A stretch of 64,000 nucleotides of DNA, from assembly GCA_030248135.1 (NCBI GenBank), contig JASANC010005158.1, forward strand, positions 22,443-86,442, given 5' to 3'. Each line of letters starts with the position of its first letter. Positions within the stretch are counted from its first letter, which is position 1. Shown in pieces: positions 44,690 to 55,525 of the stretch. Position numbers and translations under genes: made by a program. This stretch comes from Theristus sp. LFF4_11. Its lineage: Eukaryota; Nematoda; Chromadorea; Monhysterida; Xyalidae. Under the pieces are notes generated by a model. The model was given only the letters and a program-made list of their open reading frames with translations. It made no database searches and was not told the DNA's origin.

Positions 44690-44731
44690 ATCATGTGCAG
44701 GCCGTTTCGAACATGTGCCAATGGCACTGCA
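44690..44731 (-). pseudogene. Orphan N-terminal fragment of the array domain
   Basis: After a TTCCATTGCAG acceptor-like sequence, the minus strand reads VPLAHVRNGLHMI in the same register as the array exons, then the similarity stops before the expected DPLARxHxC. It lies about 2.7 kb upstream of the array gene start. It looks like a fragment left by duplication or transposition of an array exon. Confidence 0.6.
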
Positions 44732-45032
44732 ATGGAAAACAGCAGAGGTGCATGGGAGCCATTATCATGTCTGTATCTAGTAGGTAGCCAAGCCGGCCAA
44801 AAAAGGGTAACCTGGTAGGTGATTTTAACTGTTTGTGTGATCGTTGAAGAACGTTTTTGCAGCGTTTTTTCATAACCCACGCCCATCAGACTCTTCGGTC
44901 AACGTTTTAATTTATTCACCACGACAATAAAACAAAACAACACATTGTCTTGCTTTGCTACTAGGTAGGAAATTAAAAAATGTGTGGTTGACAATGTTGC
45001 GCGAAGCGCAATTTTTTTGCAAATTGCTGTTT

Positions 45033-46463
45033 TCATGTTTTTAAAATTGTTTCATGAAAAATGACCGCTCCAAATTTGGGGTAACCTGGTAGATGATTTT
45101 TTGTTTTGCTTTTTGGCACTACTAAACATAAGATCCCACCACCTCGAGTCCCCGAAATTCGATCTAACCGAAACACTTGGAAATCTTTACTTAAATTTTT
45201 ACTTAAAATTGCGTCAGACGCTGTTGAGTCAAGCCACGTTTCCACAAAGATGTATACCATTGTCGATTTGCCATCCATATCAGTCAACCACTCCAAAGCC
45301 TCTCGTCTACCCGAAGAAAGTAATGACCTTGCGTTACAGAAATAGAAAGACAATTTTTCAATTTCACTTCCCAGAAACGGTCTGTTTCCATTCACGCCAA
45401 CAAGAGAGCCGCGGACCTAACCCTGCCCATCGGGGATTGGACAGTGTTGTGACACTGTGACAGTGATTGTGACAGTTCGCGATCCATCTTGTCAGTGAGA
45501 CCGATATCGAAGGGGAAAGAATAGAACTGCATGCGCCAACCGGATCCAGAACTGTTGGGCACCCTCTCGTAGATAGCGTGCGCATCAGTCCCTGATCCCC
45601 TCAGTACAAACGTCCTACCCCTCCCCCTGAACCGCTCACGAACATGATGGAGCACGTCTCTAGCACGAAAGTTAATCACCCGCTGAACATGGGTCAAATC
45701 CGCTCGAACGAAGCACTTAGTTGATTGCTGTGATCGTCCTGCGTTCAGCGCCGCTGCAGCGTCCTTGCCCATCAACAGCTCTTTTGTGCGCCCCTCATCA
45801 TCAATCAACACCTTTAGCGGACGAGGTCGAGTGCGGCGACCACCAGAACGCGTCGCGTCAGCAAAGGTGGTTACGAAACCCATCCATAAACATTCGCGCA
45901 CCGCCGTCGGCGCTCCGCCCAGCTGCGCCACCAAAGCTCTGACCGCCGCCAGTTCCGGTTTTAGTTCCGGGTCGCCCCGACTTGCCTAGTTGCTGTGAAC
46001 GGCGACTGCTCTTCTTGCAGATTCTCAATGACGCAATTGTTTTTCTTCAGCTGCTGCTGCGTCACTTCATCCTGCGTCGCAAAGTCGCGGCGAGCCGCTT
46101 GGTCGATATTGAAGAATTCTTGAGTGTCAGGGGCAGCGCAGCCAAATGCGCCGGTGGCCGGCCGTACGAAGGGTCGATTGTAGATTCGTCCGGAGTTTTG
46201 CCCGAGTTCTGTTGCCACTCTTTCAGTTCCCGAAGCAAAGTCGCATTCTCTTCACGCTGCTGCTTCATTTCCTCAAGTAGTTTCGTTACGACCTCAACCA
46301 GCCGCAACAAAGTTTGATTCACATTTGCAGATTCAGACTCCGGTTTTTTGTTTTCAGAATTTTTATTCGGCATTATTTTGGATTGTTTTGTCGTTTTCGA
46401 ATTATCTGGACTGAATGCCACTGCAGGCGCTCGTTTTCGCTCCGATTTTCGCGTTGACGACAT
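45033..46463 (-). mobile_element. LINE retrotransposon fragment: ORF1 and start of the endonuclease
   Basis: Reading down from 46463 there is a basic, lysine-rich start (MSSTRKSERKR) and a coiled coil (residues about 45-95), frame open to 46062. A second frame (45934-45392) has PLKVLIDDEGRTKELLMGK and an Arg-rich DVLHHVRERFRGRGRTF block, like the C-terminal half of LINE ORF1 proteins. A third frame (45395-45105) starts an AP-endonuclease domain: FYFCNARSLLS, IFVETWLD, FRLDR, GGGILCLV, as in CR1/Jockey-type elements. The similarity ends near 45105; no reverse transcriptase follows. Frameshifts separate the parts, so it is dead. Confidence 0.75.
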
Positions 46464-46511
46464 GCGCTATCCGACAAATCTGGAATAGATGAGGCACCGC
46501 AAAGCCGGGCC

Positions 46512-46858
46512 TCAAGTTTATGGGTAAAAACTTGGCAATCTAAGCTCTGAGCGTCCGAGCTGCTTCGTTTGCAAGCGCTGCGTTGTCTGGTTGCTGTTTC
46601 GTGTCGTGTCGTCGCGACATCATCAGAATTGCTCGAATTTCAAGCCCGTATGTTTGTTTTCACTTTAGCTGGAAACAATTAGTGACGTTTTGGAGGTCAA
46701 AACACAAGAAGAGGCATGGTAACGGTTTAGAAAAGGGGTAAATGAGGTCACCAAAACAAAATCTGCAAAGTTTCGCGGCAACTTCCGCCATACGCGAGTC
46801 ATTCGGGAGGTGCCTGCATATCATATGTGGTTCTTCGAACTCCCTGATTGATTTAGCA
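46512..46858 (-). repeat. Dispersed repeat family R, copy 2
   Basis: Inverted relative of 1978-2360, with the same landmarks on the minus strand (GGAGTTCGAAGAACCACAT, TTTTGGTGACCTCATTTAC, CGGACGCTCAGA). It directly abuts the 5' side of the LINE fragment and the start of the LTR element. Confidence 0.75.
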
Positions 46859-46907
46859 CAACTTTGATTCTTGAAATTAAAAAAAATTAAAATTTTTTTT
46901 TTAAAGT

Positions 46908-47620
46908 TGAGAACAACGATAACTGTAATTACATGTAATTATATTGGCTATGTAAGCTGTGATGATCTGTGATCAATGTTGGGTCTGTTTTTATTATTGT
47001 CGTTGTCGTGTCGTCCTAATAAGCAAACCCAAAATAAACTACGTAACAACTGGCGCCCAACGTTTGGCTCGCACCTATTATCATCAATCATCAAAACAAA
47101 AATCAACAGAAATCAATCAGCAACCACAAAAATCATTGGCGGAAAAAAATGGCAAGGAAAAACGCCAGCAGTTTGCTGAGCAGCAGAGATTGCACGGGCG
47201 ATGAGGGAGGCGTCGACGGACAAGCTTCACGTGCTTCCGGCCGAACGTGCGCCGAGGATTGAGCCGTGGTGTGATAGGCCGCAGTGCCGTTAAAAGCCGT
47301 TAAAACGTTAAAACGCAATGAAAATTTCAAAACAAATCATTTTTAATCAGCCAAATGAAAGACGTTAAAACGCAATAAATTTCAAATCAACAAACCAATT
47401 TTAATCAGCAAATCAAAATAAAGTGATAAATCATATCCAATCAAACTACGTGATAAATTATTTTCAATTGTTGGGGAGAAGTTGGGAACAACGATAACTG
47501 TAATTACATGTAATTATATTGGCTATATAAGCTGTGATTATAAGCGGTTGGATCTGGATGTTTTTGTTTGTTGCTGTGCAATTTATTATTGTGCAACTTG
47601 ATGCAGCTGAACGGTGCAAA
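46908..47620 (+). mobile_element. Miniature LTR retrotransposon (TRIM-like)
   Basis: The first terminal repeat, 46908-47048, runs TG...CA. Two bases later TGGCGCCCAACG (47051-47062) is a classic lysine-tRNA-type primer binding site. About 400 bases of non-coding interior end in the purine tract GGGGAGAAG at about 47473-47481, immediately followed by a second copy of the repeat start (GGGAACAACGATAACTG through GGCTATATAAGCTGTGAT). The two starts agree over about 60 bases and then diverge, so the 3' boundary is approximate. No gag or pol is encoded. Confidence 0.65.
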
Positions 47621-48364
47621 ATTAGCTTTTCGGTGTACTTTCTCGTCTTTCTGCGTCATTGTTTCAGTGTCATTGTTGTGATTTTGCTCTGAATTTTTGT
47701 GATGTGGTGAAATGAATGGAAAGTGAAGAGAAAATACAAAGAGAAAAACAAATGAACGTCAACCTGAGCTAAACCAGACAGTAAATGCTCAAATCGTGCA
47801 ATTCAATCTATTTGTTCTTGGCTTAAACAGGCATAAAAGAATCGTAATGAGTTTTAGGTTTATTTTCATACGTCATTTTTGCACCCAAAATAGGCACCAT
47901 TTTAGTGAAAAGGTTTGGTAAAAACAGTTTTTCATTTTAAAAACCGGTTTTATTTCCGATGCCACCTCTCTTTTCGATGCCACTTCACATTTTGGGTCCG
48001 CTTTCAGTTTGTTGCACCACAGTGATTGATGCATGAAACCCTTGGTTGGCTCCAGCTGAGTAACCTTCTTCAATCTTCAATGGTTTGGTAGTTTCTACCA
48101 TAAAATTGAACACCTTATTCAAAATTTGGATTACGAAAATCATACACACAGGTGCTCAGCAGAACGAGGACTTTATTTGAGCCACCGATCAACCACAATG
48201 CTGCAACAAATTTTGAGCGGACCAACAGTTTGAAAGAGTAGAGTGCCACCGCCACCTCAATCTCAACTGGAAAGTTGCCTGGCAATACCTGACTTTTTGT
48301 TTGTCAATGCTGTACTGATGGCCACCGACACCGACGACGTCTCACTCAAGAATTGAGGATGCTA
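47621..48364. other. Gene-free AT-rich DNA
   Basis: No coding frame, repeat unit or RNA gene could be supported between the LTR element and the G-rich repeat. Confidence 0.5.
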
Positions 48365-48480
48365 TTTCCCAGTAGCGAAAGTGCGGGGGGGGGGGGGGGG
48401 CGGCCCACCCCCCCCCCCTCAGCCGAAAATCCTGCCCGTGCACGGGCAGATACCCGTGTACCCCCCCTCCCCCCCTTTAC
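48365..48480. repeat. G-rich dispersed repeat with 18-bp palindrome, copy B
   Basis: Inverted relative of 1533-1640. It carries CTGCCCGTGCACGGGCAG, a run of about 17 G on one side and C-rich runs on the other. Quadruplex-prone. Confidence 0.65.
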
Positions 48481-48635
48481 CCGTAATGCTTCTTTATTCA
48501 AAACGCACGCGCACGGGCATCGGCATCGCACCTGCACTTTCCAATGAGCATGCAGCACACGCACTGCACCCACTTTTTTCACGCTCACCGTCCCCGTTCG
48601 ATCAGTACTTGGATCTAAACACTCAAAATAATCTT

Positions 48636-50345
48636 TGACGAGCGACTGCGAAAGATGTAACAAAACCGTCTCTGAAAAAAGTTAGTTTTTTAATTGGGTC
48701 GAAATGGTATTTACCATTCATTTTCACTTTGCAAAATGTTTGGGTCATGTTGGGGTAAACTGGTAAAAAGAAGCAATGACTGCAAAACGAATATATAAAC
48801 GTCACTTTTTTTGTTTTTTCCATTCATTTTCACTTTAGAAAAAAGGCTTGGGTTATGTTAGGGTAACCGGGTAAAAGAAGCATTAGGTTTTTAAAACGGG
48901 TATTTTTTAATGAAAAAAACGTTAATTTTTATATTTTTTATTCAATCTTACTTAACTTACAAAAAGGCTTGACTTAGGTTAGGGTGAACGGGTAAAAGTA
49001 GCAAAATAATAAACTTCGCATTTTCACTTTACAAAAAAGGCTTGGCTTAGGTCAACGGGTAAAAAAGCATTAGCCTTTTAAAACGGGTAAATGAAAAAAA
49101 CGATTATTAAATTTACAAAGTGTCTGTGCGTGCGTGTGTGTGTGGCACTTTTTTGCAATTTGAATTGGCGCCCATTTTTGCTACTTAAGAAAACTCCATC
49201 TCAATTTCCTTAACCTATTTTTTATTAACACCAGTTGAGATTGTTTTCTCAAAACGTCGCTTTTCATAGCTGCAGTCATCATGATACTCTTTGGTCAACA
49301 GAGACAGTTCAGCGCAGCATAGGTAAATGGAAGCGTGGCTGATCAAAACTTGATGATCGACTGGGAAAGATGTAACAAAACCGTCTTTGAAAAAAGTTTG
49401 AACTTTTTTTGTTCTTAAAAATCGGGTTGCAAAACGCACATCGACATCGGCATTGCAAGTTGCACTTTGGGTTCAAAACAAGTAAATTTCATTGAAATTG
49501 ATACTCCATGTTTCATTTTCAAATTGATACTCCGTGGTTATGAGCGATAATTTCAACGTAACGCACGATGGGCAACTGGCAATTTTTGCTGCTCAAAACT
49601 TGACGAGCGACTGCGAAAGATGTAACAAAACTGTCTCTGAAAAAAGTTAGTTTTTTAATTGGGTCGAAATGGTATTTACCATTTATTTTCACTTTGCAAC
49701 ATGTTTGGGTCATGTTGGGGTGAACGGGTAAAAAGAACCAAAACTGCAAAACGAAATTATAAACGTCACTTTTTTGTTTCTTCTATGCATGTTCACTTTA
49801 AAAAAAGGCTTGGCTTATGTTAGGGTCACCGGGTAAAAGAAGCATTAGCTTTTTAAAACGGGTATTTTTTATGAAAAAACGTTGATTTTTATATTTTTTA
49901 TTCAATCTTACTTAACTTACAAAAAGGCTTGACTTAGGTTAGGGTGAACGGGTAAAAATAGCAAAATCATTAACTTCGCATTTTCACTTTGCAAAAAAGG
50001 CTTGGCTTAGGTAAACGGGTAAAAGAAGCATTAGCTTTTTAAATCGGGTAATTGTAAAAATCGTTAATTTTTATGTTTTTTATTCAATCTTACTTTACAT
50101 ACAAAAAGGCTTGACTTAGGTTAGGGTGAACGGGTAAAAAATGGCAGAATCATAAACTTCGCATTTTCACTTTACAAAAAAGGCTTGGCTTAGGTAAACG
50201 GGTAAAAAAGCATTAGCTTTTTAAAACGGGTAAATTAAAAAACGTTAGTTTTTATATTTTTTTATTCAATTTTACTTCACTTACAAAAAGGCTTGCCTTC
50301 GGTTAGGGTGAACGGGTAAAAATAGCAAAATCATAAACTTCGCAT
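48636..50345. repeat. Complex tandem repeat region
   Basis: Two interleaved units alternate. One starts GCGACTGCGAAAGATGTAAC and runs through GGGTCGAAATGGTATTTACC (copies near 48640 and 49605; a partial one near 49358). The other is built on TTCACTTTACAAAAAAGGCTT plus GGCTTAGG, CGGGTAAAA, AGCATTAGCTTTTTAAAACGGG (copies near 48830, 48960, 49020, 49795, 49920, 49980, 50105, 50160, 50285). The whole block from 48640 is largely repeated from 49605. No protein is supported. Confidence 0.85.
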
Positions 50346-52838
50346 TTTTTTATTTATTTAAATACATTAAAAAATATTGTATTGTAGGCGACTTCACGGC
50401 AGCACAAGGTAAATTTTCTTCAGGGTTATTATTCAGTAAACGTTACTGTTTTTTTCTTTCTAAGTCAATGCCACTTCACCAAAAAGGCTTGGCATTGATT
50501 AAGCCACATACGCTCGGGTCAATAGGCTAGTTATGTAACAAAGCAACAAGCACTCAACTCAATTCAGAAACTGGGACTTTGTGAGAATTTGTTTTTGACA
50601 TTGAAAATTTTGAATTACAAAACATAGACAAAACGAAACCAGGTAGATTAACAAAAATCCTCAGTAACACCGCCCCGGCTTGACATAAAAACAGAAAAAT
50701 AAATTAATTCCGATAGTTTTGAATGAAATTGAGCATTTAATTGATAACAGCGCGTCGGATCCGTCAAAACTGAAGCCCCGTTTTTTTCAGGAAAACCACA
50801 AATAAAAAAGCAGACTTCAGAGAGCTGTTTTTTGGCTTCATAATCTCTGGCTTTCAATTGTGGTAAAAGCTGCAAAACAACTTTCATATTTGTGAACTGT
50901 TCTGATGAAGCCGTTCAAAACATTTCCTACCTGAAAATGCAAGTTTTTTTGCCATCTTTACTTTGGTCAGTAATGTCACTAACATTTCAATTCTATCTTT
51001 ATTCAACGCAAATCAATTGCGACAAACAAACTAAAAATACTGCCCAAAAGACGACATGACAGCCGAAATAAAACACTAAAATGAAAAAGAAAACTCGAAT
51101 CATTACAGCTCTCACAAAAACCGATCAAATATCACAATCAAACAGTTTTTTCATGATTTGTTGTGCAAAAATTTCAATTGAAAAATCCGATCACATAAAG
51201 CACAGCAACAATTTGAACTCAAATCATTGGTCTCGGACGTATTCTCTGACGTCTGTTATTGTTTTACGAGTTTTTCAGTTTTGTTTGTTTTTGGATTTTA
51301 AAGTTTCAAAACAAAATTTTAACAATCAATTTCAAACATTTGCAAGCATACGAACAAACAATTGCTGAGCAAAAATTGACCCAGTATCAAAGAGCAGCAG
51401 CAAATTTCAATTTTCTATAGTTTTTACCAGCTCAATTGAATCAACGAATATCTGAAGGAACGCACACGCAGACTCAAACAAAGCAGCTGATACTGACAGC
51501 AGTGCATCAGTCGCCAGCTCGAAATTTCAGCCACGTCGCGTTTGCGTCCCACTTTCACCGCAGTCGTGGTTCACATTCCTGAAAAATTTCGTCATTCAGC
51601 TTAACAAAGTCACAAGTATGGAACGAAAACATAAAAAATGCACTATCCGTCAGCATTTCCAGCGGCCATTAGGTCGAAACGAACAACACACGACGTCATG
51701 ATGATCATATGATTGATCGCCTCGCGGCTCGCCTGTATCTGCGAACGAATACGACTAGGGTTGTCTGACAAAAATCAAAATTAAAAAAAAAACAAAAAAA
51801 AACAAAAATACCGATTTAAAATCAAAAAAAATTCCCTTCCTTCTCTGAAAACTTCACAATTTTTTTTTGAAATTGTCTTGTAAAACCGTCAGCAGTCGAT
51901 TTTGGACCGTTTTACTGCCTGATTTTAGGCTTGAACAACTTTTGAACTGAAATTTTTTAACGACGCAAAACTTGGTTTAATAATTCCGATGCAGGCAAGG
52001 ACACAATTCGTCTCACATTGTGAATTCTGAGCGTCCGAGCTGCACTTTCTGCAAGCGCTACGTTGTCTGGTAGCTGTTTCGTGTCGTGTCATGGCGACGT
52101 CATCAGAATTGATCAAATTTCAAGCCGGTATGTTTGCTTTCACTTGAGCTGGGGACAATTAGTGATATTTTGGGGTCAAAATACAAGAAGAGGCATGGTA
52201 ACAATTTGGAAAAGACGTAAATGAGGTCACCAAAACAAAATCTGGAAAGTTCCGCCAAACGGGAGTAATTCGGGAGGCGCTTGCACATCAAATGTGATTC
52301 TTCGGACTCCCTGATTGATTCAGCTCGACTTTGATTTTAAAAAAATTCCTCAAAATAACGATTTTTAAAATTTTCAACAACCCTAAATACGACACGTGGT
52401 GACGTCGACATCGACATCAAAATTAGACAGGCGGGCGGGACGGACATTAAAATAGGGCATCACTCAATGAACGTTTATGAACGAAAGAACAAAAGTTAAA
52501 AATGAATTTTGTTTGATGATGTCAATTCAATTTCAATCAATCGAGTTTGGTCAATTTTGGCTTTGAATTCAATCGACGTCGAAATAAAAAACTGTCGTCC
52601 GTCCCTCCGTCCCGTCCCCGTCCGTCACGAGTCCACGACCCTACCTTCTTTGTCTTCTCTCTGAAGTCACCCTACCCGTTTCAATCTCCAATCCCGTCGC
52701 CATCGTCATTCAGTCCATTCTCCGTTTCCAACGGTAGTTGAGCGATCACAAAGTCCACTGACATTTGTTTTGTTCAGTTCTGTTTCTGCGTCTGTCCAAA
52801 TCAAAATTCCTGTTTGGTTCTTTGTCTTTCAGCTGAAA
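50346..52838. other. Gene-free stretch with one dispersed repeat
   Basis: Contains family R copy 3 at about 51900-52320 (minus strand). Frames such as the one at 50648-50887 lack domains and splice context. Nothing else recognised. Confidence 0.5.
51900..52320 (-). repeat. Dispersed repeat family R, copy 3
   Basis: Inverted relative of 1978-2360, with CTGAGCGTCCGAGCTGC, GCGCTACGTTGTCTGGT and AATGAGGTCACCAAAAC on the plus strand. Confidence 0.75.
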
Positions 52839-52839
52839 T

Positions 52840-53470
52840 GTTTGCCGACAATTGCAAATCAAGCAAACTGCAAAAACAATTATTCAAAAGCGCGGTTTAT
52901 TTTACGCTTTTTGAATAAAGTAGGCAAACCGTGTCAGTCATGGTACAGTGACACCCCCCAGGCGTGGGCCATGGGCATGGGGGGTGCACCATTGTAGAAA
53001 ATTTTCTGCGGGGGTGCACACCCCCCACCCCACCCATGAGATTTTTTCGCTTAAATTTTGAAGGAAAAACGCTAAATTTTGCTGCAAAATCTTTAAAATT
53101 ACAATGCAGAATATCAAGTAATCATATATTCAGCTTATATCATGGACTTTAAAGACAAAAAATCATGATTTTTGAGCAAAAATTCATGATTTTTGGGTGG
53201 TCCGAGAAAATTTTTGGGGGTGTCACTGTTACTTAGGTCCATCTATGGGGGGGTGGGTGGGGGGGGGTAGCAAATTTCGAGGGGGGGGGGGGTGTGGATG
53301 GTCCAGTGTCAGGTTTTGGGGGGTGGGTGTCGCGTGTCCCCCACCCCCCCCCCCCACGCAGAGGTCTGGTTTGCCTACTTTATTCAAAAAGCGCAAAATA
53401 AAACGCGCTTTTAAAAACGTTTTAGAAAAATATTTGCATTTGCTTGATTTGCAATTGTTAGCGAACATTT
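52840..53470. mobile_element. Inverted-repeat element with G-rich interior
   Basis: The left arm (about 52840-52932: TTGCCGACAATTGCAAATC, GCGGTTTATTTTACGC, TTTGAATAAAGTAGGCAAACC) is the inverse of the right arm (about 53365-53470: GGTTTGCCTACTTTATTCAAA, GCAAATAAA-type block, GATTTGCAATTGTTAGCGAAC). The interior carries long G and C runs around 53240-53360 and GTGCACACCCCCC words. No transposase, so a non-autonomous element is inferred. Confidence 0.75.
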
Positions 53471-53837
53471 TACCCGAAAGAAAAAGAACTATCGCTACAC
53501 AAATGGAGAAGTTGACTAAGGATGACGACGGCGACGGGGAATGAAATGGGTTACAACACGGGTAGGGACAGGGAGGGTTCAGTCACAGAGAAAAGGAGAG
53601 AGTAAGTGATGGACAAACGACTATTTTTTTTAATTTGATCGAATTTGATCATTTGATTTGATTGGTCATGAATTTAATCAAAATTGACGAAACTCGAGCT
53701 CGACTCAACTGATAAAAATTGAATAATCAATCAAGCAAAACTCATTGATAGCTTTCGTTGTTTCGGAAAAAGCGATTGTGTAATCAATCGAATGATGCGT
53801 TTAGTTCCTGTACAATCCTGATGTGGACGCTATCACG

Positions 53838-54603
53838 TACAGTCTATCACGCTAATATATGCAACTCGCTGATTGGTCGGCTCCTCACGCTCCGCACCCT
53901 GGGAACGGGATTCAGAAAAAATCATGTTTTTCATTGTTCAACGGTTTGTTTTCATTTATTTCATGCCGAAAAAACATTCTAAATAAAAACCTACCAAATT
54001 CCAAAAATTTGCATTGGTCACAATGTCAAAAAAATGTCTTTTTTTGGTTGATTGACTGCGACGACGTCGTCTATGGTTTTTGGTTTAGTTTTTGCCTTTT
54101 GGCATGAAAAGAGCGTGCCGCCGCTGGCCGCTACTGTGTGTCCGAAGCACAGAGAAGAAGAACGCAGCAGGTGACAGTATTTATTGACAATGTGAACAAT
54201 CTTTGAACAACAATGAATGGACATGGCGCACCCAATGAATCAATTGTTAAAAGCGGGATGAAAACTGTCGAAATCGTTGGAAGCAAGTTTTGTTATTTTG
54301 TTTGTTTGTTTTAAATTTGTTTTGAACACGCAGCAGCGGCCAGCGGTACGTTTGAAAGCAAAAATTCTCGACGACGTCGTCGCCGTCAATCAACCAAAAA
54401 AACTTCAGTTTACTAATTTTTTACCAATTCAAACGTTTGGAATTTTGTAGTTTTTTATTTAGAATGTTTTTTCGGCATGAAATAAATGAAAACAAACCGT
54501 TGAACAATGAAAAACATGATTTTTTCTGAATCCCGTTCCCAGGGTGCGGAGCGTAAGGAGCCGACCAATCAGCGAGTTGCATATATTAGCGTGATAGACT
54601 GTA
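53838..54603. mobile_element. Palindromic foldback element, about 150-bp arms
   Basis: Ends TACAGTCTATCACGC and GCGTGATAGACTGTA. The arms match for about 150 bases (ATATGCAACTCGCTGATTGG, CCCTGGGAACGGGATTCAG, GTTCAACGGTTTGTTTTCA). Further in, GACGACGTCGTC and GGCCAGCGG/CCGCTGGCC also pair, so most of the element can fold on itself. No coding frame. Confidence 0.85.
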
Positions 54604-55525
54604 TGTGGTGATTGGTGAAGCATCATTTTGCAGAAGCTTTTGTGGCAAGGGTCAAGTGAAATACGATGAAGACAAGGTGACTGCTAAACTAAGTGCATAT
54701 GCAGACTGACTGAGGTTGTTTGCAAAGGGCAACTGATGAAATGTTATTTTTCGAACGCAATCCGCTGCCGGTTTCACTTTGCAGTTCTGCAAATCTCGCC
54801 CCCTAATCGGGGTCAGCTATCCGGTCTCCTTGCAACCGTCCCTGCCCGCTCCCCACACCTACACGGTCACTGTCCAGTCTTTGTTTTGAATTTATTGAAT
54901 TGAACGTGCTACCCTGGAAACCAATAAAAGCGAAATTAGTTTGATTTGAAACAAAAAAAATTGGGTACCATTGGGTGGCAAAAATAGCAAATTAGGTCGG
55001 TTCTATTCCCGAAAACAGCATTTTACGCCGCTCAAAATCACGAATTTTGATGTATTTCTTATTTTGAGTTCAACAAGATGCCAAGTTCTGGAAAGTTTAG
55101 GAGCTGGGAAGCATTCGGTTTTTTATGGTTTTGAAACGGTTTTAAAACGGAAAAGAAACCGTTTTTTTACCAACCCTAACGGTACTGCTTTGGTGCTGTC
55201 TGAACTTTGGAGGAATTGCCCGCAGCCTGCGCACGGCAGGAGCAGGAGGGGCGCCCAAAAATTGTCGAATCAACAACAAGAATTGTTTTATGTTCTCCAT
55301 TTTAGTTCAGTGGAAAATCAAAATTCTGAAACAAATTCAAAACATTGTTTTACAACTATAGCTTGTGTCTTTGTTGGGTAAAAACATGGGCAAGGCAAAC
55401 CTTGCCCATTACCAGTGTCAACTGCATGGTGATTGTTTGTTTCACTTATTTTTGAATAATTTTTGTCATCATCTTACTCACCATGTTTTTGCAGCTGATA
55501 CTGCGTGTTCAATAAAAGTTGAAGT
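54604..55525. other. Upstream region of USP3, no gene seen
   Basis: No supported coding frame or RNA. It should contain the USP3 promoter and 5' UTR. Confidence 0.5.
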
